Assembly: GCA_024707385.1 (NCBI GenBank)
Contig: JANPZW010000013.1
Location: 877,465 to 941,464, forward strand
Length of the DNA: 64,000 bases
Direction of reading: 5' to 3'
DNA from: Cellvibrionaceae bacterium
GTDB lineage: Bacteria; Pseudomonadota; Gammaproteobacteria; Pseudomonadales; Cellvibrionaceae
This document shows positions 8,769 through 17,800 of the stretch, piece by piece. The first letter of the stretch is position 1, and each line of letters starts with the position of its first letter. A model generated the notes under the pieces. The model searched no databases. It saw nothing but the letters and a program-made list of their open reading frames with translations, and was not told the DNA's origin. The position numbers and the translations under genes were made by a program.

Positions 8769-11343
8769 ATGACCGACTCCAACGATAACGACAAAACCCG
8801 CATCATCAAGCCGCGGCAGGTTCGCCCGCCAGCGGCGCAGCCGCCTGTGCCGGTGAACCCAAAAGCACAGGTGGCCGGCAAAGACAGCGCCGCCCCGTCT
8901 GAGGCGGGTAAAACCCGCATTTCGAGTCGCGTTGCGCGGGTGACGGAGCACGATGTCACAGAGTCGGAGCCAGCGGTGAAACCGCCGGTACCGCCGCGGA
9001 CGCAGCCGCTGCAGTCCGACGATGTATTGAAAAACCGATTTGTCCTTGAGAGTGTTCTCGGCGCCGGTGGTATGGGGGTGGTATACAGGGCGAAAGACCT
9101 GCTCAAAGTCGAGGCCAAGGATCGCGATCCCTATGTGGCGATCAAGGTTCTGGGGGAGGAGTTCAAGTCCCACCCGGAGGCTTTCATCGCCCTGCAGCGG
9201 GAGTCGCGCAAGACCCAGCGCATCGCCCACCCGAATATCGTGAATGTCCACGATTTCGATAAAGACGGCGACACCGTCTTTATGACCATGGAGTACCTCG
9301 AAGGTACGCCCCTGGACAAACTCATCAAAAAATACCGCAGTACTGGTCTGCCGGTGGCCGATGCCTGGCAGATCCTCGAAGGCATTTGTGCGGCGCTGGC
9401 CTATGCCCACGGGCAGCGCATCATCCACTCGGACCTCAAGCCTGGGAACATTTTTGTCACCAACCAGAATCTCGCCAAAGTGTTTGATTTTGGTATCGCC
9501 CGCGCGGTGGCCAAGGCGGAACAGGTGGGTGGTGATGTGGAAGACCGCACGGTGTTTGACGCCGGTAATTTCGGTGCGCTGACGCCGGCCTACGCGAGCC
9601 TGGAGATGCTCGAGGGCGAGCCACCGGATGTACGCGACGACATCTACGCTCTGGGCTGTATCGCCTATGAGCTGCTCACTGGCAGGCATCCCTTTGAGCG
9701 CAAAAATGCCCGCGATGCCCGCCGCACGGGCATGAAGCCCGCCCGGATCGAAAATATCAGCAAGCAACAATGGCGGGTGATTGAACGTGCGCTGTCCTTC
9801 GAGCGGGAAAACCGCGTTCCGTCGGTGGGTGAGTTCTGGCTGGAGCTCAACAAAAAAGTCGTCAACCCTCTCGCCATCTGGGGTGGTGTATTGGTGACTC
9901 TGCTCGCTCTGGGCGGCGGTGCATTTTTCTACGCCAACCGCGAGCAGGTGCCGCAACTGCCGCAATTAACCGCCGATGATTTCCGCAGCGAAATCGAAGG
10001 GCAGATCCGCCTCGAACTGTTGCAGAAAAAACATTGCGGATATTTTGCTGGCCAAGACCTTTGATGAACGCTGGGAAGCGCTCTTGCGGGAGGAAATGGG
10101 CAATCTGGAACAGCTGGTGGGCGCCGCCCATCCGGCGTTTGTGGATTTTCGCAGCCAGGCCTATGAGCTGTATCTCGAGCGGATCCAGCAACTGGCTGAG
10201 GACCAGCTTTTCGAAGACGCCTTAGCGATGACCGGCCGCGCCGGGCATTACGCCGCAGGTGACACGCAGCGGTTGGCGGCGCTGGTGAGTAGCCTTGAGG
10301 TTTCAATGGCGGAGATCGAGCAGCTCCGGCAGCAGCTGTTGGCCCAGGAACAACAAGCCAGACAACAGCAGCAGGAAGAGCGACAGAAGCATATTGAAGT
10401 GCAGCAACAGCGCCAGGAGGAGCAGCGCCGCCGCGAGGAATACACGGTGGCCCTGGCGACAGTCAACGCGCAGCTGCGGTGCGCCCAACTGATCGACATG
10501 AGCGATTTTGCCGTCGCTATCCGTAAGCTGCGCTCGCTGGACGCCGCGCAATATAAACAGACGGAAGGCAAGATCGTGGGTGATCTCGCGGCCTGTCTCG
10601 ACAAAGTGGGACGCAATTTTCCTGATCGCGCCCTCACCGCTCGCAACGCCGCGCTCGACCTTTTTCCTGGCAATGCCGTGTTGCGCGCTTTGCGCCTTGA
10701 GGAGCGCGACAACTGCAATGAATCGCTTGCCGGGCTCGGCGCACGCGGCCGGCGCAGTATTTGTCAGGACGCCCTGGGCGGCGGTATCAAAAGTCCGGAG
10801 ACGGTTGTCATCCCCGCGAAGAACGGTTTGCCTGCATTTGCCATCGGCCGCTATGAGGTCACCATCGGCGAATTTAATGAGTTCTGTCGTGCGACCAAAC
10901 AGTGTGAGCCCGTTGCCGCCAGCAATGCGGCACTACCGGTGACCGGCGTTGCGCTGCCAAAAGTGCGCGACTATCTGAGCTGGTTGAGTGCGGAATCCGG
11001 CAAGATCTATCGCCTGCCGACGGTTGCAGAATGGCGCGTGGCGGCGGAGGCGACGGCGCGCGGCCTGGATGCCAATCGCAACTGCCAGCTCAACGCCCGC
11101 GGCATCCAGAAAGGCGGCGCTTTGCTGAATGCGGATATTGGCCAGCAAAACACTTGGGGCCTGGTGAATTATGTCGGCAATGCGCAGGAGTGGGTGCAGG
11201 GGCCGGGCGCGCAACTCCTGGCGGTGGGCGGCTCCTACGCGACCGATATGGAGAATTGCACTCTGGCAAGCCAGCGTGCCAGCAGTGGTGACCCCGATCT
11301 GGAAACGGGTTTTCGCGTATTGCGGGAGTTGGCGCGCAATTAA
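8769..11343 (+). CDS. ppkA: PpkA-type Ser/Thr kinase fused to an SUMF1/FGE-like domain (frame break at about 10025-10030)
   Basis: This is a T6SS threonine kinase with an unusual sensor end. After a disordered Pro-rich N-terminus containing DKTRIIKP, the kinase domain spans about residues 88-350. It has a glycine loop GAGGMGVVY (98-106), the lysine in YVAIK (126), catalytic HSDLKPGN (220-227) and DFG (240-242). HSD replaces the usual HRD. A membrane helix follows at about 367-388, then a Gln/Glu-rich coiled coil, and finally a formylglycine-generating-enzyme-like (SUMF1) domain: GRYEVTIGEFNEFC, LPTVAEW, NYVGNAQEW, VGGSY. The reading frame breaks at a run of six A at 10025-10030; with five A the protein continues as LLQKNIADILLAKTF into the second part. 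Pseudomonas PpkA carries a von Willebrand domain instead. Confidence 0.88.
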
Positions 11344-11379
11344 CAGCAATACGCGGGTACGCCCGTGGAGAATCTAGCT

Positions 11380-11607
11380 ATGTCAGAGATCAACTATTCC
11401 AATCTGTTAAGGCAGATTGTCTCGAGCTACTTGGCACACCGCATGAGCCGTGTAGAATACCTCGCGCAACGCCGCGGCCTGCTCGAGCAGATAGACCGCG
11501 AATTCAATGGAGATGAGCAATCCAATGGATGGACCCCATCCGAGACTGTCAACCAAACTCCCGACAGCGATTCCTCTCCCGATATCACATTAGTGCCAAA
11601 GCCTTGA
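11380..11607 (+). CDS. Small protein of unknown function
   Basis: A 75-residue acidic protein starting MSEINYSNLLRQIVSSY. ATG at 11380 has GGAG at 11367-11370; a GTG at 11365 in the same frame would add five residues. The first 45 residues look alpha-helical and basic/amphipathic (YLAHRMSRVEYLAQRRGLL); the rest is Asp/Ser/Thr/Pro-rich and probably disordered. There is no signal peptide or membrane helix. It lies 36 bases after the kinase gene and 52 bases before the ExbB-like gene, so it may belong to either unit. I do not recognise the family. Confidence 0.55.
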   Translation: MSEINYSNLLRQIVSSYLAHRMSRVEYLAQRRGLLEQIDREFNGDEQSNGWTPSETVNQTPDSDSSPDITLVPKP

Positions 11608-11659
11608 CCCAAAGGCGTGGCCGCTCAGTTCAATAGCGTATTGAAGCAAAGGTAGACTT

Positions 11660-12275
11660 ATGGAATTAGTAGAGTTTTTCCAATCCGGTGGGGCCTTTAT
11701 GTACCCCATTCTGGCGGTGTTTGTGCTCGGTCTGGCGATTGCCGTGGAGCGTCTGCTGGTCATCAGCGCCACGCAGAAAAAACCAACCGGGTGTGGAAGC
11801 AGCTGACGCCCATGCTGAAGGCCAACGACCTTGCGCGGGCAGAAAATGTATTGCAAAACCAGTCCACTCCGCTGGCGCGAGTGCTGCAATACGGACTCGC
11901 CAAATTGCGCCAGAACGCCACTCGTGAAGCAGTGGAAGCTGCTATGGAGGAAGGCATTATGGAAGTCATGCCGGAACTGGAGCAGCGCACTCACTACCTG
12001 GCCACCCTCGCCAATATCGCCACCCTGCTCGGCCTGCTCGGCACCATCGTCGGTTTGATCCAGGCATTCACCGCGGTTGCCTCGGCCGATCCTGCGGAAA
12101 AAGCGGATTTGTTATCGGCGAGTATTTCTGTCGCGATGAACACCACGGCCTTTGGTCTGGTCGCGGCAATTCCGATGATTCTGATCCACTCTTTCTCGCC
12201 ACCAAAACCACGCGCCTAGTCGACAATATCGAAATGGCGACCGTGAAATGTTTGAATCTGATCGTCAAAGACTGA
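11660..12275 (+). CDS. exbB: ExbB/TolQ/MotA-family proton channel protein (two frame breaks)
   Basis: This is an inner-membrane proton-channel subunit that would form a pentamer around the ExbD pair. The first frame gives MELVEFFQSGGAFMYPILAVFVLGLAIAVERLL, the typical N-terminal membrane helix. The middle frame contains the signature region HYLATLANIATLLGLLGTIVGL and AISVAMNTTAFGLVAAIP-like residues, i.e. the two channel-lining helices. Two breaks are needed for the full protein: one missing A in the run near 11777-11782, giving QKKTNRVWKQ, and one missing T near 12192-12194, giving HSFLATKTTRLVD. With both restored the protein is about 205 residues and ends at the TGA at 12273. Next to it lie two exbD genes and a TonB-like gene. 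Confidence 0.85.
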
Positions 12276-12279
12276 TTCC

Positions 12280-12831
12280 ATGAAATTGCGGCGTAGCAAA
12301 GCCTTGGACGAGACGGTGGAATTAAATATCACCGCCTTTTTGAATCTCATGGTGATTCTGCTTCCGTTTTTGTTGATCACGGCGGTCTTTTCGCGCATGA
12401 CGGTTTTGGAGCTGAATTTGCCCTACCTCAACGCGTCCGGCAATGCAGAAGAGAAAGTCGATCTTGAACTGCAAATGCTGATATATCCGGACGCGCTGGA
12501 AATCCGCGATGCCAATCTCGGGCGCATTCGCCGCTTCGCCATTGAAAATGAAAAAATCGAATGGACGCCAGTGCGCGATGTATTGGTGGAAATCAAACGG
12601 CGCTTCCCGGAGGAAACCGCTATTGCCCTGCTTGTCGATTCCCGTGTGGCCTACAAACGTCTTATCGAAGTGATGGACCAAGTGCGCAGTACGGAAATCG
12701 TCAACGTAGGTACATTGGAGGAAGTTGAATTATTTCCCACCATATTGATCGGCGAAGCGCCTGCGCCAGCACAGGAAAATGATGCGGACATTTCGGTAGA
12801 CGCATTGCAGACCGGGGGTGAGCAACCGTGA
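12280..12831 (+). CDS. ExbD/TolR-family protein lacking the channel aspartate
   Basis: A 183-residue ExbD/TolR-type stator protein. It has a short basic cytoplasmic N-terminus, one membrane helix (about residues 17-38) and a periplasmic domain. Aligning LNITAFLN (15-22) with the E. coli ExbD motif INVTPFID puts Asn22 at the position of the essential proton-binding Asp25. The neighbouring ExbD keeps the Asp. It starts five bases after exbB and its stop overlaps the next gene's GTG by four bases, so the three are translationally coupled. Its C-terminal 35 residues are acidic. Confidence 0.88.
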   Translation: MKLRRSKALDETVELNITAFLNLMVILLPFLLITAVFSRMTVLELNLPYLNASGNAEEKVDLELQMLIYPDALEIRDANLGRIRRFAIENEKIEWTPVRDVLVEIKRRFPEETAIALLVDSRVAYKRLIEVMDQVRSTEIVNVGTLEEVELFPTILIGEAPAPAQENDADISVDALQTGGEQP

Positions 12832-13331
12832 AAAAAGCCTCCCGTCGCGCACGCCGCATGGCGCGCCATCACCGGTTTCACAAAGGCGCTCCGCTGAATC
12901 TGGTGTCGTTGATGGATATTTTCACCATCCTGGTGTTTTTCCTGTTGGTGAATTCCTCCAGCGCACCGCAATTGCCGCGTCAGAAAGATCTCGCCCTGCC
13001 GAAATCCACGGCGCAAAAAACTCCCGAGGAGAATGTAGTGCTCGTCATTACCCCTCAAAGTGTTCTGTTGCAGGGACGCGAAGTGGCGCGGGTGGAGGAT
13101 TTATTGGCCTTGGATACCGAGGTAATCGCGCCGCTACAGGAAGCCTTGAATGCCCAGCGCATGAATCGCCAGTTGCGCCGCGCGGAGGCGAACACCGAAG
13201 AGTCTGTCACCATCATGGGCGATGAGAATATTTCTTACGCGCTGCTCCATAAAATTCTCGCGACCTGCCAGCAAGCGAACTACACGAAAATTGCGTTTGC
13301 CGCGCATCAAGTAGCGAAACCTGCGCAATGA
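12828..13331 (+). CDS. exbD: ExbD/TolR-family protein with intact channel aspartate
   Basis: The second ExbD/TolR paralogue (167 aa). A strongly basic N-terminus (KKASRRARRMARHHR) precedes the membrane helix LNLVSLMDIFTILVFFLLV. Asp30 occupies the proton-binding position of E. coli ExbD Asp25. The periplasmic part ends in a fold typical of ExbD (ALLHKILATCQQANYTKIAFA). The start is GTG at 12828, overlapping the previous stop by four bases. Paired ExbD proteins with a single ExbB are known from Myxococcus AglRQS-type motors and from several TonB-like systems; which of these this resembles functionally is not decided by sequence. Confidence 0.9.
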   Translation: MKKASRRARRMARHHRFHKGAPLNLVSLMDIFTILVFFLLVNSSSAPQLPRQKDLALPKSTAQKTPEENVVLVITPQSVLLQGREVARVEDLLALDTEVIAPLQEALNAQRMNRQLRRAEANTEESVTIMGDENISYALLHKILATCQQANYTKIAFAAHQVAKPAQ

Positions 13332-13383
13332 TCGTAAACCTGCGGTACTCCATAACAGGACTTGAGAGGAATCGTTTGTAACC

Positions 13384-14373
13384 ATGGCATTGGTGAATTA
13401 CAGACACTTGGCCTTGAGTTGGCAGCCCAGTCAGAAGGAAGACCGGCTGTTCACTCTGTTTGCCATCGCTGCAGTGGTGATCGCCATGGTGATCGGCGCG
13501 GTACTCTCCTCTATCAAAGTGCCGGAAAAGCCCCGCCATGAGCGCTCCGCAGTGCCAGAACGGGTTGCCAACTTCATCAGTCAGAAGGAACCCAAACCCT
13601 TACCGCCCCCGCCTCTCCCTCCGCCCAAGCCGAAGGTTCCTGAGCCGCCCAAACCAGCGGCACCGTCACCCGAGACAGCTGCCGAAGTGCCCCGGCCGCG
13701 AGTCGAACGCGAGCGGCCACAAGTCTCCCAGCCGCTGACGACGGAACAACAACAGGCGCGGGAAAGAGCATCGCAAAGCGGTCTTTTGGCGCATATGAGC
13801 GAACTAAATGATCTGGTAGAGGCTCCGGAAGTCGCCGCTCAGGTGCGCAGTAACATCCGTCAGAGTGGCGGCACCGACGCTCAGCCTGCGGGGCCTGACA
13901 CCCAGATCCTGACCGCCAATGCGAGCAGAGGCAGCGGTGGGGTCGACGCCAGCCGCTATGCCGCGCGCGCGGGTGACTCGCAATTGGATGCAGCTGAAGT
14001 AACGGCGGCGCGCGAGGTGCTCGCCGCCAGTGAAACAACCTTTGCCCGGGAAGCAGCGGCAGATACCAAAGCCGGCGGCGCTCACATCCGTTCGGAGGAA
14101 GAGATCACTCTGGTATTTGACCGTCACAAGAGCCAGCTGCAAAGCCTGTACAACCGCGCGCGACGCAGTAACCCCGCGCTCAAAGGCAAGCTTGTTCTGG
14201 CTGTTACTATCCGGCCGGATGGCTCGGTAAGCGCGGCCAGGGTGGTGAGCAGCGAGCTGCAGGACCAAGCTTTGATCGACAGTCTTTTGGCCCGCATCCG
14301 GACTTTCCAGTTTGGTGCGCGGGACGTGGAAGTTGCCACAGTTAACTACCCGATCGAATTTTTGCCCTATTGA
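13384..14373 (+). CDS. TonB-like energy transducer with AgmX/PglI-type C-terminal domain
   Basis: A 329-residue protein with the layout of a TonB/TolA transducer. It has a cytoplasmic N-terminus, one membrane helix (about 22-42, LFTLFAIAAVVIAMVIGAVL), a long Pro-rich periplasmic spacer (PLPPPPLPPPKPKVPEPPKP), a low-complexity Ala/Gly/Ser stretch and a folded C-terminal domain of about 100 residues. That domain reads EEEITLVFDRHKSQLQSLYN, then KLVLAVTIRPDGSV and a final YPIEFLPY, which matches the AgmX/PglI C-terminal family. With the adjacent ExbB and ExbD pair it forms a complete energiser cassette. No outer-membrane receptor is encoded next to it, so the partner is unknown. Confidence 0.85.
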   Translation: MALVNYRHLALSWQPSQKEDRLFTLFAIAAVVIAMVIGAVLSSIKVPEKPRHERSAVPERVANFISQKEPKPLPPPPLPPPKPKVPEPPKPAAPSPETAAEVPRPRVERERPQVSQPLTTEQQQARERASQSGLLAHMSELNDLVEAPEVAAQVRSNIRQSGGTDAQPAGPDTQILTANASRGSGGVDASRYAARAGDSQLDAAEVTAAREVLAASETTFAREAAADTKAGGAHIRSEEEITLVFDRHKSQLQSLYNRARRSNPALKGKLVLAVTIRPDGSVSAARVVSSELQDQALIDSLLARIRTFQFGARDVEVATVNYPIEFLPY

Positions 14374-14803
14374 TCCCTGCGCTGCCTCGGAGTCATATGC
14401 TAAGCTCGCCACCTAGTCCGGCGCGGTAATACGCGCCAAGAGGTTTAGGGATCGAATCCCGGCACAAAGCTCCGTTCTGCAACAGAGCTCACAAGGAGTA
14501 CTTCAGGATGCGGATATCCATGTGTATCAAATGCAAATCCCTTCGGCAGAAACAATCCCCAAAATCTCGTTCGTTTTCCACTCGAGATGGCACTGAACCG
14601 TTACGACCTCAGCCGTGAAATTGCCAATGTGATCACTTTTCAGCCTTCGGCGCGATGAGCCGATTGTTTGAATAATGTACGATTCGCACCCACCACCAGC
14701 ATACGAGTTAAAGCGCTTTACCGCTCAAGGTGAGCTCACAGAACATCAGGGAAGATCCAAACGGAATTCCCTTTTTGACAGCGACGTTAGTCAGGAAAGA
14801 GAC
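14374..14803 (+). other. 430-base intergenic region with a three-hairpin leader
   Basis: Between the TonB-like gene and the giant exoprotein gene. Three consecutive hairpins can be drawn: 14420-14437 (GGCGCG/CGCGCC, loop GTAATA), 14448-14460 (GGGAT/ATCCC, three-base loop) and 14468-14489 (AGCTC-GTT/AAC-GAGCT, loop CTGC). They are followed closely by AAGGAG at 14493-14498. No T-run follows any of them, so they do not look like terminators. A 36-codon open frame starts after the AAGGAG. The exoprotein ATG at 14804 has its own site, AGGAAAGAGA. The overall look is of a structured untranslated leader of unknown class. Confidence 0.4.
14508..14618 (+). CDS. Possible 36-residue leader peptide
   Basis: ATG at 14508 lies nine bases after a strong Shine-Dalgarno AAGGAG (14493-14498) that itself follows a stable hairpin. 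The frame MRISMCIKCKSLRQKQSPKS... runs to TGA at 14616-14618. It is Lys/Arg/Ser-rich with no membrane segment and no recognisable family. It lies about 185 bases before the exoprotein start. The ribosome-binding site is the main argument for translation; coding by chance cannot be excluded. Confidence 0.3.
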   Translation: MRISMCIKCKSLRQKQSPKSRSFSTRDGTEPLRPQP

Positions 14804-17800
14804 ATGAAACACCTCCCGCAAATTTCTTCCATTTGTTCCACCCGCCGCCGCAAGCTTTGCTTGGCCATTGCTGCGCAGATGCTGCTGAGTACCGGCGTCA
14901 AGGCTGCGCCTGTCGGCGGTGCGATTGTCGGCGGAGATGGGACCATTGATCAGGCCGGCCTCAATACCACCGTGATTCAAAACAGCGGCCGTCTGGCAAT
15001 TGATTGGGAGAGTTTCAACATCGCGGCCGACGAGCGCGTCCAATTTATTCAGCCGGACGCCAGCTCCGTTGCACTCAACCGCATACTCGGCAACGAGGCG
15101 TCGCAGATTTTCGGCCGGCTGGACGCCAATGGCCATGTCATCCTGATGAACCCGAACGGGGTGCTGTTTGGCGAAAATGCCTCTATCAATGTGGGTGGTC
15201 TGGTTGCATCCGGGTTAGCCATCAACTCCACCGATTTTATGAATGGCGAATTTGTCCTGAGCGCGGTCGAAGGCGCAGATGGGGTGGTCGTTAACAAGGG
15301 CATTATCAACGCGGCGACTGGCGGCAGTGTCGCTCTGGTTGGTCGCCAAGTTGATAACCAGGGGCTGATCTCGGCGAATCTTGGTTCGGTCAGTCTCGCT
15401 GCTGGTAAAGAAGCTGTTCTCAGCTTCGATAGCCAGGGCCTGTTGGGAGTGCGCGTCTCCCGTGCAATTCTGCAAAGCGAATTAGGAGTAGAAGCAGCGG
15501 TCAACAATAGCGGTGAAATCACCGCCGAAGGCGGCCGCATTTTACTGACCGCAAGCGTGAGTCAGGATATTTTCAGTCAAGCGGTAAATGCGGAAGGGCT
15601 CAACGCAAAAACCAGCGTTGTGATGCACCAAGACGGCAGCTTCACCCTCGGCGCAGGCGCCGATGTCATTAATGCCGGTACGCTCAGTACCTCTTCTGAA
15701 ACGGCAGAAGCCGGCGATATCGTTGTGTTAGGCGAGAACGTCAACAGCAATGGCGCGATACTCGCAAACAGCAAAACGGCAAACGCTGCCGGCAATATCG
15801 AAATTCACTCCCGCGACACAACACTTCTCACCGGCAACAGCACCACCAGCGCAATTAATGATGGTGCAGGTAGCGGCGGCCAAATCAAAATCCTCGGCGA
15901 CCGCGTCGGTATTCTCGACCAGTCTCAAATTAATACCACCGGTACCAACGGCGGTGGCGACATCAATATCGGCGGCGGCTTCCAAGGCAAAGAAACCCAA
16001 CTCCGCAACGCCGCCCGTACGGTTGTCGGAAAAGACGCATTAATTGAAGCCAATGCAATTAGCGAAGGCAACGGCGGTGATGTGATTGTCTGGGCTGATG
16101 AAACCACATCATTCACTGGCGAAATTAATGTTCGTGGTGGCGAACTCAGTGGTGATGGTGGATTTGTCGAGGTTTCGGGTAAGGAGAATTTGCGATTTTG
16201 GGAAGCGTGGATAGGACTGCGGTTCGCGGGGAGAATGGGAGTTTGTTGTTGGATCCGGAGAATATACGAATTGTACCGGGCAATAGTGGAGATACTTCTG
16301 CAGATGCAGCGCTCCTTTCTGATAGTGCCCTTTTATTCGGAGACATAGTTTCGGATGAATCAAGAATCAGCGCGAATGCGCTTAGAGATTCGTTGTTAAC
16401 AGGAAACACAATCCTGGAGGCATCAGGTGATGTATTGTTCGAGACTGGAAGCGTAGTCGACGTACTTTCTATTGATCCAGTCAATATCGCTTCGCTCGCT
16501 ATTAATGCGGGAGGCAATATTCAGATGCAGCATAACTCTTACATAAATTTGGGGGGGATGTTGTATTTAATGCTGGAGTTGCTGCATGTGGTGGATCATC
16601 GTGTACTCAGTTTGGACCTGGACAGATATTGATAGCGGTAGGCGCCTTCGAAGGGACTCCACCATTGGGCTGGGGTGATCCAGAGGGAGGAGTATCTGCT
16701 AGAGGGGATATTATTTTTAGAGCGTCTGATGAGATCAGATTGCTGGGTGATTTATCTGCGAGCTCCATAAAACTTTATTCGGGCGGCGCAATTCAGCTGT
16801 CGACACTTCCTGGAAATACTACTCGCATATTAACGAATAACGGTAGTTTAGAGCTGTACGCTGGAGATGAGTCAATCCAGTCAAGCATGACGAATGTTTT
16901 TTTCTTTAAATGGCATAGATATGCCTTTACCTAGTCTTCGTTTGTATGCGGGAGAAGAAAATGCGTCAGTAAATTTTAATGGCACGACACAGACCACTCG
17001 AATTGAAGTTCACAATGGAGACTTGCTGGTTTCGGCAAAAAATAGTGTAGGCGGATATAATCCCGAGATCTCCATTTTTAATGGAAATATATCTATGGAG
17101 AGCTCTGGTGGGGATATAAATTTTCACACTGCCACATTAGTCCTTGAAAATAATCTTGATCCAAGGCGCCTTCCTAACATCAAGCTTACGGCAGCGGGGA
17201 ACATAGATTCCAATCTCGGAAATAATGCCGGTGCTAACATAACTTTGATTGCTGACTCGGACAAAAATGGGGTAGGAAATGTAATTGTTTCTGAAGATTT
17301 CAGTACCGGCGGCGGTAGCTTTTCTGTCTCATCAGTGAGTGTGGAAATGCAGAAAATTACTACTATATCTTCAATTGATAGTTCCTCCGCCGGGGGCAAC
17401 ATATCCATCACTGTCTCGGGAGATTTAACGCTCCCAGGTATTGTGTCTGGCGGGGATCTGTACATTGATTCATCACAAGGCTCAGTTTCGTTGGGAGAAA
17501 GTATTGCGGTAGCGGGCGAGACTCGAATTAATGCAGATCAGAATATCAATATTCTCAAAGAAACCCTGTTTAATCCAAATAAAAACGTATTTTTGAATGC
17601 AGGCAATGACATATATTTTGCGGCATCATCTGATATAGATGAACTGGGATTTCTGGAGCTGGCTCCGTCGAACCCCGGCTCATTTGTATTCAGTGCCGGA
17701 AGGAATATTGTGGTGGAGTCCACGCTAGTTCTGGGTTCGGGTGACTTCATCGCAAGTGCTGGCACAAAAGGAAATTCCCCATCCGACTTTCCTGTTCCTG

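Noticed and set aside
7866..9965. 699-codon minus-strand frame opposite the phosphatase and kinase genes
   Set aside because: Same reason; the plus-strand genes carry all conserved PP2C and kinase motifs and the antisense product resembles nothing.
14441..14462. T-arm-like GGGATCGAATCCC suggesting a tRNA fragment or integration site
   Set aside because: The loop lacks the invariant TTC, no acceptor or anticodon stem can be drawn around it, and there is no integrase nearby.
14440..14475. Possible c-di-GMP-I (GEMM) riboswitch from GGCACAAAGC
   Set aside because: The other conserved parts (GGGCAAACC and the 3' AGCGGGGTTACC) are absent and the loop is not GNRA.
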